Below, in pieces: positions 8,802-15,832 of a stretch of DNA of 64,000 nt. The DNA is taken from positions 1,362,198 through 1,426,197 of the forward strand of contig NZ_AP023355.1 in assembly GCF_016865425.1 (NCBI RefSeq). Direction: 5' to 3'. A model generated the notes under the pieces. The model made no database searches and was not told where the DNA came from. It was given only the letters and a program-made list of their open reading frames with translations. The stretch's first letter is position 1. Each line of letters begins with the position of its first letter. Made by a program: the position numbers and the translations under genes. This DNA comes from Actinocatenispora thailandica. Lineage in GTDB: Bacteria; Actinomycetota; Actinomycetes; Mycobacteriales; Micromonosporaceae.

Positions 8802-8895
8802 TCAAGGCGTCGGGACGGGAGGGCCGCCCGCCCCGAGGCCGGCTCCGTCGCCCAACCGGGTGCCGCGGCGGTCGGCTGCCGGCCCCGGCCGACGG

Positions 8896-9330
8896 TCAGA
8901 TCTCGGCGGTGTGGTCGATGTTGGCGCGGTCGGTCTCGTCGGTGCTCGCGGTGCCGGCGAACCAGGCGTCCAGGATCTCGGCCAGGGTCGGCTCCGACAC
9001 CGTACGCAGGCTCAACGCCAGCACGTTCGCGTCGTTCCAGCGGCGGGCGCCGGTCGCGGTGTACGCGTCGGCGCACAGCGCGGCGCGCACCCCGGCCACC
9101 TTGTTCGCCGCGATCGAGGCACCGGTACCGGTCCAGCAGCAGACCACCGCCTGCTCGGCCCGCCCGGCGGCCACCTCGCGGGCGGCCGCCTCCGCCGACC
9201 ACGCCCAGTCGGCCCGGTCACCGGCGGCAAGGGCGCCGTGCACGAGCACCTCGTGGCCCCGCCGGCCCAGCTCGTCGACGAGCACCGCCGCCACCCCGTC
9301 GGTCGAGTCGGCCGCCACCGCAATCCGCAT
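8896..9330 (-). CDS. RpiB/LacA/LacB family sugar-phosphate isomerase
   Basis: A 144-residue member of the ribose-5-phosphate isomerase B family. It has the N-terminal MRIAVAADS beta strand, the GTGASIAANKVAGVRAALC phosphate-binding loop and RRWNDANVLALS. The catalytic cysteine region reads VVCCWTGTG. In such enzymes an aldose phosphate is converted to a ketose phosphate. It is a single minus-strand gene divergent from the polyol cluster that starts at 9550. Whether it is the housekeeping RpiB or a dedicated tetrose or hexose isomerase is unclear. Confidence 0.85.
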   Translation of the reverse strand: MRIAVAADSTDGVAAVLVDELGRRGHEVLVHGALAAGDRADWAWSAEAAAREVAAGRAEQAVVCCWTGTGASIAANKVAGVRAALCADAYTATGARRWNDANVLALSLRTVSEPTLAEILDAWFAGTASTDETDRANIDHTAEI

Positions 9331-9509
9331 GTACCGATCCTAGGGACCCTGGGTGGCTCGTGGCGGTTCGGCCGATCAGCCGCCGCACCCGACTTCCACG
9401 CTGGTCTGGCGGCCGAGCCGGACTCGATGGATCGTTACGGGGCGCTGACCGAGCGTTTTCCGGGCCGGCGGAGTATTGCGCACCGCGGCGCACTCGCGCA
9501 GAATCAGTT

Positions 9510-9540
9510 CTCACGTGGCTTGTTAAGTTTCGCATGTGAG
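9510..9540. promoter_or_regulatory. Inverted repeat upstream of the HAD-Dak operon
   Basis: CTCACGTG (9510-9517) and CATGTGAG (9533-9540) are inverted arms with one mismatch, 15 bases apart. The right arm ends 9 bases before the GTG start at 9550. A dimeric repressor bound here would block transcription or translation of the operon. The DeoR-type gene at 29861 is a possible binder, by inference only. Confidence 0.45.
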
Positions 9541-9549
9541 GTGAGGTAA

Positions 9550-10203
9550 GTGGGCGGTGTCGGTGGTGCTGTCCTCGATCTCGACGGCGTCCTGGCCGAC
9601 ACCGAACACCTGTGGGAGGAGAGCTGGCGGGCCTGCGCCGGCGACCGCTGGGACCACGGGTACACCGGGGCGATGCAGGGGATGAGCGCCCCGGAGTGGG
9701 CGCGCTACCTGGCCGACCGGATCGGCGGCGACGCCGGTGCGGTCCGCGCCCGGTGCGTCGGCTACGTGGTGGACGCGATCGACGCCGGGCGCGGGCCGCT
9801 GCTGCCCGGCGCCCGCGAACTGGTCACCGCGCTCGCCGGCCGGGTACCGCTCGGGCTCGCGTCCTCGGCCGCCCGGCCGGTCATCGACCGTATCCTCGCC
9901 GACAACGGGCTGACCGACCTGTTCGCCGCGACGGTGTCCAGCGAGGAGGTCGCCCGCGGCAAGCCGGCCCCGGACGTGTACGCGGCGGCGGTGCGGCGGG
10001 TCGGTTTCACCGGCGACGGGCTGGCGTTCGAGGACTCCGGCAACGGGATCCGGGCCGCCGCCGCGGCCGGGTTGCGGGTCATCGCCATCCCGAACCCGCG
10101 GTACCCGCCGGCCGCCGACGCGCTGGCGCTGGCCGAGCACGTCGCGACCGATCATGTCGACGCCCGTATCCACGCATTGTCCCTGCTGGCCGAGAAGGAG
10201 TGA
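9550..10203 (+). CDS. HAD family phosphatase (beta-phosphoglucomutase-like subfamily)
   Basis: A 217-residue haloacid dehalogenase-fold hydrolase. Motif I is DLDGVLADTE with nucleophile Asp10 and acid/base Asp12. Motif II is the serine in LGLASSAARP. Motif III is the lysine of RGKPAPDVY, and motif IV is FEDSGNG. The four-helix cap lies between motifs I and II. Such enzymes dephosphorylate or interconvert sugar phosphates in the cytoplasm. It starts with GTG after GTGAGGT and heads an operon with a Dak-type kinase 4 bases downstream, suggesting a role in removing a phosphorylated sugar intermediate. Confidence 0.87.
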   Translation: MGGVGGAVLDLDGVLADTEHLWEESWRACAGDRWDHGYTGAMQGMSAPEWARYLADRIGGDAGAVRARCVGYVVDAIDAGRGPLLPGARELVTALAGRVPLGLASSAARPVIDRILADNGLTDLFAATVSSEEVARGKPAPDVYAAAVRRVGFTGDGLAFEDSGNGIRAAAAAGLRVIAIPNPRYPPAADALALAEHVATDHVDARIHALSLLAEKE

Positions 10204-10207
10204 GCCG

Positions 10208-12073
10208 GTGGCGCACATCTACGGCGACCCCGCCGCGTTCCCGGACGAGATGGTCGACGGCTTCTGCGCCGCCTACTCGCGGTACGTCGAGCGGGTGCCG
10301 GACACCTCGGTCGTGATGCGGCGCGGCGGGCCGCGGGCCGGCAAGGTCAGCGTCATCATCGGCGGCGGATCCGGGCACTACCCGGCGTTCTGCGGCACGG
10401 TCGGCGCCGGGCTGGCCGACGCGGCGGTGGTCGGTGACATCTTCACCTCGCCGTCGGCCGAGCAGGCGTACCGGGCCGGCCGGGCGCTGTCCGGCGGCGC
10501 CGGCGTGCTGTTCAGCTTCGGCAACTACGCCGGCGACGTGATGAACTTCGGTGCGGCGCAGCGCCGGCTGGTGGCCGACGGCATCGACTGCCGGACCGTA
10601 CTGGTCACCGACGACGTGGCGTCCGCCCCGGCCGCGGAGGCGGCGAAGCGGCGCGGCATCGCCGGCGACCTCTGCGTGTTCAAGATCGCCGGCGCCGCGG
10701 CCGAGCGAGGTGACGACCTGGACACGGTGGAACGCCTGGCGCGCAAGGCGAATGCGTCCACCCGGAGCTTCGGCGTCGCGTTCGCCGGCTGCACCGTGCC
10801 GGGCGCCGACGCGCCGCTGTTCGTCGTCGATCCGGCCGAGATGGAGCTGGGGCTCGGCATCCACGGCGAGCCCGGCATCCAGACCGTGCCGCGACAACGC
10901 GTCGGCGAGTTGGCGGCCACGCTCGCCGCGCCGCTGCTCGCGGAGCGCCCCGCCGGCGCCGGCGACCGGGTCGCGGTGCTGCTCAACGGGCTGGGCGGCA
11001 CCAAGTACGAGGAACTGTTCGTGCTGTGGCGACACCTCGACGCCATCCTGGCCGACGCGGGGCTCACGGTGCTGCTGCCCGAGGTCGGTGAGCTGGTCAC
11101 CAGCCTGGACATGGGCGGCGTCTCGCTCACCCTGCTCTGGCTCGACGACGAACTCGCCGAGCTGTGGTCCGCGCCGGCCGACACCCCGGCGTTTCGCCGC
11201 GGCTCGCTCACCGCCGCGCCGCCCGGTGCCGGGACGGCACCGGAGACCGCCGGCAGCGGCGCCGAAGCCGCGAGGATCCCGGGCGCGCGCCGCGGCGGTG
11301 CCGCGGCCACGGATCCGGCGGTGCCGGGTGATGCCACCGGCGCGATACCGGCCACCGCCGCGGAACTGTCCACTGTGGATCCCGGTGCCGGATCGGCCCC
11401 GACCTGCGCGGAGCCGGATCCGGACTCGGTGCGGGCGGCCGGCCTCGCCCGGTCGGCGCTCGCCGCGATGCTCGCGGTGGCCGAACGTAGCGCCGCGGAC
11501 TGGGGCCGGATCGACGCGGTCGCCGGCGACGGCGATCACGGTACCGGCATGGTGCGCGGGCTGCGGGCCGCCTCGGCCGCGGCCGACGGGTACGAAGGCG
11601 GAGTCGGTTCGACGCTCGGCGCGGCCGGCGCCGCGTTCGGGGACAAGGCGGGCGGCACCAGCGGGATGCTGTGGGGCGTCATGCTCGGCGCGGTCGGCGC
11701 CGCCTTCGGCGACGACGTGGCACCGGATCGCGGTCGGTTGCGAGCCGGCGTGCGGGCCGGGATCACCGAGGTCGCGACGGTCGGCGGCGCACGGCTCGGG
11801 GACAAGACGATGCTGGACGTGCTGCTGCCGTTCGCGGATGCGTTCGAGGCGGCGCTGGACGCCGGCGCGGACAGCGCGGCGGCGTGGCGTACCGCGGTGG
11901 CCGCGGCCGAACGTGCCGCGACCGCGACCGCCGACCTGGTGCCGAAGGTGGGGCGGGCCCGGCCACTCGCCGCGCGCAGCGTGGGCACCCCGGACGCCGG
12001 GGCCACCTCGATGGCCGCCTGCCTGCGCGCCGCCGGCGAGGCGATCTTCGGTACCGGCGAGAAGGGCGCGTGA
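10208..12073 (+). CDS. Fused DhaK-DhaL dihydroxyacetone/tetrulose kinase
   Basis: A 621-residue ATP-dependent ketose kinase joining DhaK (residues 1-335) and DhaL (about 410-621). DhaK keeps GGGSGHYP with His57, Asp110 in NYAGDVMNF, and His219 in GLGIHGEPG, the residue that covalently binds the substrate carbonyl. DhaL has the Mg-binding AGDGDHGTG, GGTSG and GDKTMLD. The linker is about 75 residues of Ala/Pro/Gly-rich sequence. The GTG start follows AAGGAG. The family phosphorylates dihydroxyacetone, and relatives phosphorylate D- or L-erythrulose. The neighbouring RpiB isomerase favours a tetrulose, but this is inference. Confidence 0.9.
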   Translation: MAHIYGDPAAFPDEMVDGFCAAYSRYVERVPDTSVVMRRGGPRAGKVSVIIGGGSGHYPAFCGTVGAGLADAAVVGDIFTSPSAEQAYRAGRALSGGAGVLFSFGNYAGDVMNFGAAQRRLVADGIDCRTVLVTDDVASAPAAEAAKRRGIAGDLCVFKIAGAAAERGDDLDTVERLARKANASTRSFGVAFAGCTVPGADAPLFVVDPAEMELGLGIHGEPGIQTVPRQRVGELAATLAAPLLAERPAGAGDRVAVLLNGLGGTKYEELFVLWRHLDAILADAGLTVLLPEVGELVTSLDMGGVSLTLLWLDDELAELWSAPADTPAFRRGSLTAAPPGAGTAPETAGSGAEAARIPGARRGGAAATDPAVPGDATGAIPATAAELSTVDPGAGSAPTCAEPDPDSVRAAGLARSALAAMLAVAERSAADWGRIDAVAGDGDHGTGMVRGLRAASAAADGYEGGVGSTLGAAGAAFGDKAGGTSGMLWGVMLGAVGAAFGDDVAPDRGRLRAGVRAGITEVATVGGARLGDKTMLDVLLPFADAFEAALDAGADSAAAWRTAVAAAERAATATADLVPKVGRARPLAARSVGTPDAGATSMAACLRAAGEAIFGTGEKGA

Positions 12074-12123
12074 GCCGGCCGCGCGAGCGGACGACGGCAC
12101 GTCGAGACGAAGGAGGAAGGCAC

Positions 12124-12207
12124 ATGAGCGAGCGTCAGCGAGCGAATCACGGGTACTGCGCGGTGGTGCCTCGTGGCCGGTCGGAGCGGAGCGGAGAGCG
12201 GCCATGA
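12124..12207 (+). CDS. 27-codon mini-ORF coupled to the downstream RpiB gene
   Basis: ATG 12124 sits 7 bases after a near-perfect ribosome site (AAGGAGGAAGG). It opens a 27-codon frame beginning MSERQRANHG and rich in Arg/Ser/Glu. The frame ends exactly at the ATGA that starts the RpiB gene. The DNA itself (GAGCGAGCGTCAGCGAGCGA and GGTCGGAGCGGAGCGGAGAG) is repetitive. It resembles short insertions I recall between ribosome sites and starts in Micromonosporaceae. It may be a translated spacer that passes ribosomes to rpiB, and a peptide function is not implied. Confidence 0.5.
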   Translation: MSERQRANHGYCAVVPRGRSERSGERP

Positions 12208-12698
12208 GCGGGCCGGGTTCGGGTGTCCCGTCCGGCGGGTGGCGGATCGTGGTCGGCTGCGACGACGCGGGGCTTGCGTACAAGGAGCGGATCAAGGCCG
12301 ATCTGCTCGCCGACCCCCGGGTCGGCGCGGTCGACGATCTCGGCGTGCACGACGGTGACCACACCGCGTACCCGCACATCGGGCTCGCGGCGGCGCGCAA
12401 GGTGGCGGCCGGCGAGGCGGACCGGGCGCTGCTGGTGTGCGGTACCGGCATCGGGATGGCGATCAGCGCCAACAAGGTGCCCGGCGTGCGCGCCACCACC
12501 GCGCACGACAGCTTCTCGGTGGAACGGTCCGTCAAGTCCAACAACTGCCAGGTGCTCACGCTCGGCCAGCGCGTCGTCGGCGTCGAACTGGCCCGGCTGC
12601 TGGCCCGGGAGTGGCTGGGGCACGTGTTCGATCCCGCCTCGGCGTCGGCGGACAAGGTCGCCGTCATCGACGCGTACGAGGAAAACCGGTGCGGCTGA
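12204..12698 (+). CDS. RpiB family isomerase, EryI/DerI-like candidate
   Basis: A 164-residue RpiB-family sugar-phosphate isomerase. RIVVGCDDAGLAYKERI gives the substrate Asp pair, YPHIGLAAARKVAAGE follows, and LLVCGTGIGMAISANKVPGV holds the catalytic Cys and phosphate loop. Family members act on ribose-5-phosphate or, in erythritol pathways (EryI, DerI), on D-erythrulose-4-phosphate to give D-erythrose-4-phosphate. The context between a Dak-type kinase and an FGGY kinase supports the tetrulose role. Translation appears coupled to the mini-ORF before it (ATGA) and overlaps the next gene by 10 bases. Confidence 0.87.
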   Translation: MSGPGSGVPSGGWRIVVGCDDAGLAYKERIKADLLADPRVGAVDDLGVHDGDHTAYPHIGLAAARKVAAGEADRALLVCGTGIGMAISANKVPGVRATTAHDSFSVERSVKSNNCQVLTLGQRVVGVELARLLAREWLGHVFDPASASADKVAVIDAYEENRCG

Positions 12699-14155
12699 CC
12701 GGCCGTTACCTCGGCATCGACCTGGGTACCTCGGTCGCGAAGCTGGCGCTGTTCACCGAGTGCGGTGACCTGGTCGCGACCGCCGCCAGGTCGGTACCGT
12801 TGGAGCATCCGGCGCCCGGCCGGGTCGAGCAGGACGCGAGCCTGATCGTCGACGCGGTCCGCGATCTGGGTCGCGAGCTGTGCCCCGATCCCGACGCCCT
12901 CGCGCTGGTCGCGATCACCGGGCAGGGCGACGGGTGCTGGCTGACCGATCGGTCCGGGCATCCGGTCCGGCCGGCGATCTCCTGGCTGGACGGTCGTGCC
13001 GCCGGCATCCTCGCCGACTGGAACCGGGCCGGGATCGCCGAGGCGGTGTACCGGATCAACGGCAACACGATGTTCCCGGGCGCGCTCGGACCGCTGCTGT
13101 ACTGGCTCGACGAACACGAACCGGCCAGCCTGGCCCGCGCCGAGACCGCCGGGTACTGCAAGGACATGCTGTTCACCCGGCTGACCGGGGACCGCGCCAC
13201 CGACCCGTCCGACTCCTCGCTGCCGTTCGGTGACCACGCCGGCGGGTACTCCGCCGAGGCGTTGGATCTGTGCGGGCTCGCGCACCGGGCCGACCTGCTG
13301 GCACCCGTGGTGACCCCGCTGCCGGTCGGCACGGTGCATCCCGCCGGTGCCGCGGCGGTCGGCCTACCGGCCGGCACACCGGTCACGAACGGTCCGTTCG
13401 ACCTGCCGGCCTGCGCGATCGGCGGCGGCGTACGCGAGCCGGGCGACGGGCTGCTGACCCTCGGCACCACGCTGGCCTGCCAGGTACTCGTCGAGTCGGT
13501 GGACGCCGCCGGCGAGCCGGCCGGGATGCATCTGGCGACCGGCACGCCGGGGCGATGGCTGCGGGCGATGCCGGCGATGGTCGGCACCGCCTCGCTGGAC
13601 TGGGCGCTCAACCTCGTCGGGCTCTCGCACGCCGACCTGGACGGCGTGCTGCGCTCGACCGAACCCGGCGCACACGGCGTCGAGATGCTCCCGTACCTGG
13701 CTCCGTCCGGTGAGCGCGCCCCGTTCGTCGACCCGGCCGCCCGCGGCCAGCTCACCGGCATCAGCCTGACCACGACCCGCGAGGACCTGGTGCGCGCGCT
13801 GTGCGAGGGGCTGGCGTTCGCCGCCCGGCAGTGCCTGACGGCCGCCGGGCTGGACGGTCGCCTGGTCGTCTGCGGCGGCGGTACCCGCTCGCTGCCGTGG
13901 CTGGAGATCTTCGCCTCGGTGCTGGGCCGGCCGATCGAGGTGGCCGGCGCCGAGGTCGGCGCCCGCGGCGCCATTCTCGCCGGCCTGGCCGCTGTCGGTG
14001 GCGCCGAGGCGACGCCGGACACCAAGACCTGGACCGCGCCGGTCCGCGTGGTCGACCCGGACCCGACCGCCGCCCGCCACTACGAGTACGCCTACCAGCG
14101 CTACCTGGCCCACCAGTCCGCCGCCCGTTCCCTCTGGCCCCGCCCGCCCCGGTGA
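12689..14155 (+). CDS. FGGY family carbohydrate kinase
   Basis: A 488-residue sugar or polyol kinase. The N-terminal phosphate motif is YLGIDLGTSVAKLALF, the substrate helix region is ITGQGDGCW, and the FGGY adenosine loop is LVVCGGGTRSLPWLEI. The likely catalytic Asp is in TNGPFDLPAC. It starts with GTG 12689 inside the end of the RpiB gene and ends the first half of the polyol locus. Members phosphorylate xylulose, erythritol, glycerol or related substrates, and its identity here is open. The Pro/Arg-rich last ten residues look non-conserved. Confidence 0.9.
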   Translation: MRLTGRYLGIDLGTSVAKLALFTECGDLVATAARSVPLEHPAPGRVEQDASLIVDAVRDLGRELCPDPDALALVAITGQGDGCWLTDRSGHPVRPAISWLDGRAAGILADWNRAGIAEAVYRINGNTMFPGALGPLLYWLDEHEPASLARAETAGYCKDMLFTRLTGDRATDPSDSSLPFGDHAGGYSAEALDLCGLAHRADLLAPVVTPLPVGTVHPAGAAAVGLPAGTPVTNGPFDLPACAIGGGVREPGDGLLTLGTTLACQVLVESVDAAGEPAGMHLATGTPGRWLRAMPAMVGTASLDWALNLVGLSHADLDGVLRSTEPGAHGVEMLPYLAPSGERAPFVDPAARGQLTGISLTTTREDLVRALCEGLAFAARQCLTAAGLDGRLVVCGGGTRSLPWLEIFASVLGRPIEVAGAEVGARGAILAGLAAVGGAEATPDTKTWTAPVRVVDPDPTAARHYEYAYQRYLAHQSAARSLWPRPPR

Positions 14156-14269
14156 TCGTCTCGGCGGCGGTGGGCGACACTGCACGGCTGTCCTGACGGT
14201 CGTCGGTGCCGGGTGTGAGGTCGGTGCTTGCCGCAGTTCCGCTGCACTCCGACGCGGTATGGGCGTCCA

Positions 14270-15172
14270 CTACGGACCGATGGTGCCGGTGGGGCCCGCG
14301 GGCCGCAGGTGGGTGAGCCGGTACCGGGCCCACTGCTGGGCGGCCACGGCAAGCTCGTGCTGCCGGCCGGTGGCGCCGGCGCGTAGTGTCCACAGCCCCG
14401 CGATCGCGATGGCCGCGACGGTGACCGCCGCGGCGCGGGCGTCGGCGTAGACGGGGACGGTGCGGGCCCACCGTTCGGCCTGCTCTGCCGTGTGGCCGAC
14501 ATCAAGCAGCCGAATCGTCAGCAGCGCGGTGTCGACCCAGGCCGCACCCCGTGCCGGCCACGCCCAGTCCACCAGCCGGGCCCGCTCGCCGTCGATCAGC
14601 CAGTTCTGCGGGGCCGGGTCGGTGTGAACCAGGGTGTCGCCGTCGACCAGCGCAGGCGCGGCACGCTCCAAGTGCGCGAACTGTTCCACATGGTCGCGGG
14701 TCCAGTCGTCCAGCCACGCCGGCGGCTGCCCGGCAAGCTTGGCCCAGCCCAGCGGGGGCGCCCAGCGGGCGGCCAACGGTTGCACCGGGTCCATCGGGCT
14801 GGGCGTCAGCAGCGTCGCCGTGCGTTCGAGTGCGTCGGCCAGCAGTGGCAGATCGGCCGAGCCGGGCGGTAGCGCGGCGTGCCGGCCGGCGATGTGTTCC
14901 AGGCCCAGCAGCAGCCAGCCATCGGCTTCGAGCTGCCACCGCAGCCGCGGACCGACGCCCGCGCCCGCTGCCCGCGCTTCGGTCCGGTGCATCCGCACCA
15001 GCGGATGATCGGCTTGGATGCCCTTGCAGAACACGAGACCGTGGCCGGTGTGCAGGGTGACGGTCAGGTCGGAACCGGCCCCATCGGGTGCGGCCTGCAC
15101 GTCGCTGATCGGGCCGGTGTGTGCCTGGACCGCGGCCCGCACGGTGCCGGGCAGCTGCTCCCAGGTGACCAT
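14270..15172 (-). CDS. Aminoglycoside phosphotransferase (APH) family protein
   Basis: A 300-residue APH/choline-kinase-fold phosphotransferase. The Brenner motif is LVHTDPAPQNWLI (HxDxxxxN, catalytic Asp) and the metal-binding motif is ARLVDWAWPARG. The N-lobe lysine is probably in GLVFCKGIQADHPL. ATG 15172 follows a GCAGGAG site; the upstream part of the open frame is low-complexity and is rejected. The family phosphorylates antibiotics, sugars or small amines in the cytoplasm. It lies downstream of the Cys-tailed protein with a hairpin between them, so it may be expressed partly by read-through. No antibiotic can be named. Confidence 0.82.
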   Translation of the reverse strand: MVTWEQLPGTVRAAVQAHTGPISDVQAAPDGAGSDLTVTLHTGHGLVFCKGIQADHPLVRMHRTEARAAGAGVGPRLRWQLEADGWLLLGLEHIAGRHAALPPGSADLPLLADALERTATLLTPSPMDPVQPLAARWAPPLGWAKLAGQPPAWLDDWTRDHVEQFAHLERAAPALVDGDTLVHTDPAPQNWLIDGERARLVDWAWPARGAAWVDTALLTIRLLDVGHTAEQAERWARTVPVYADARAAAVTVAAIAIAGLWTLRAGATGRQHELAVAAQQWARYRLTHLRPAGPTGTIGP

Positions 15173-15193
15173 CGTGTGCTCCTGCCGTGGGCG

Positions 15194-15226
15194 ACGCCCC
15201 GACCGCGGCGCTGCGGGTCGGGGCGT
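15194..15226 (-). terminator. Hairpin between Cys-tailed gene and APH gene
   Basis: A perfect 11-base stem (ACGCCCCGACC at 15194-15204, GGTCGGGGCGT at 15216-15226) lies after the stop of the gene at 15240 and just before the APH ribosome site. The short T tract is poor, so partial termination or 3-prime end protection is likely. A similar stem could mask the start of the APH mRNA. Confidence 0.5.
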
Positions 15227-15239
15227 GGTCGGTTGTGTT

Positions 15240-15719
15240 CTACCTGGGCGAGTTGTGGCAGCCGGCGTGGCACTGGTGGCACTTGCCGCCGCCTCCGTTA
15301 CAGCGGGCTGCGACCGGTGTCCACAGCTCCACGTCGACCCGGTGCCCGGTCGCGGTGAGTGCGGCGATCGTGTCGCGCAGCACCTGGTGGCCGCCACGGT
15401 CGTCGGCCGGCAGGTCGGCGTCGGTCTCGTCGTCGGGTACGTGGTGCAGGAACCGTCCCGCGATCTGCTGGCAGACCGCGGCGTACTCGCGGGTGTAGAG
15501 GATGAAGGTGTGCCAGCCGATGTCGACCATCAGCGACGGGGACAGCGGCCGGTCGGTGACCGCGCAGGCCCGCAGGAACGCGAGTGCTTCGGTCATGACC
15601 CGCTCGGCCAGCGGCCGGTCCAGCCCGTGGTCGGTGACGATGCGGCGGGCAAGCCGGTCGAACAGCGGGGCGGGGACCAGGTCACGTGCGGGGGTTGTCT
15701 CGTGTACTGCGATGGTCAT
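15240..15719 (-). CDS. Glycine-rich-domain-like protein with Cys/His-rich C-terminal tail
   Basis: A 159-residue protein with no confident family. The core has RPLSPSLMVDIGWHTFILYT, then REYAAVCQQIAGRFLHHVP. This resembles the VD-x-x-WH helix pattern I recall in GRDP-like (DUF1399) proteins. The last 25 residues are separate in character: RCNGGGGKCHQCHAGCHNSP contains four Cys and two His, a likely metal or Fe-S site or a modified tail. It has no signal peptide. Its promoter region is shared with the XRE-deformylase fusion, which may regulate it. Function unknown. Confidence 0.65.
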   Translation of the reverse strand: MTIAVHETTPARDLVPAPLFDRLARRIVTDHGLDRPLAERVMTEALAFLRACAVTDRPLSPSLMVDIGWHTFILYTREYAAVCQQIAGRFLHHVPDDETDADLPADDRGGHQVLRDTIAALTATGHRVDVELWTPVAARCNGGGGKCHQCHAGCHNSPR

Positions 15720-15751
15720 CAGGCACCTCCGGTACGGGTGGGTTCGTGGAC

Positions 15752-15793
15752 GTACCGATAGGACACCGCTTGTACCGAGGGTGACGGTACCGT
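15752..15793. promoter_or_regulatory. Three GTACCGA/T repeats in a divergent promoter
   Basis: GTACCGA occurs at 15752 and 15772 (20 bases apart) and GTACCGT at 15787, with the reverse form CGTACC nearby at 15730-15735. Repeats at two-turn spacing between the Cys-tailed gene and the XRE-deformylase gene are plausible XRE binding sites. Confidence 0.4.
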
Positions 15794-15832
15794 GGCCACC
15801 TACTCACTCCCTCATCACTCCCGAAGGAGCGC

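Noticed and set aside
10079-13339. 1086-codon open frame on the minus strand
   Set aside because: It lies opposite the Dak, RpiB and FGGY genes, has no recognisable domain and is Arg/Gly/His-rich, as expected of a GC-bias shadow.
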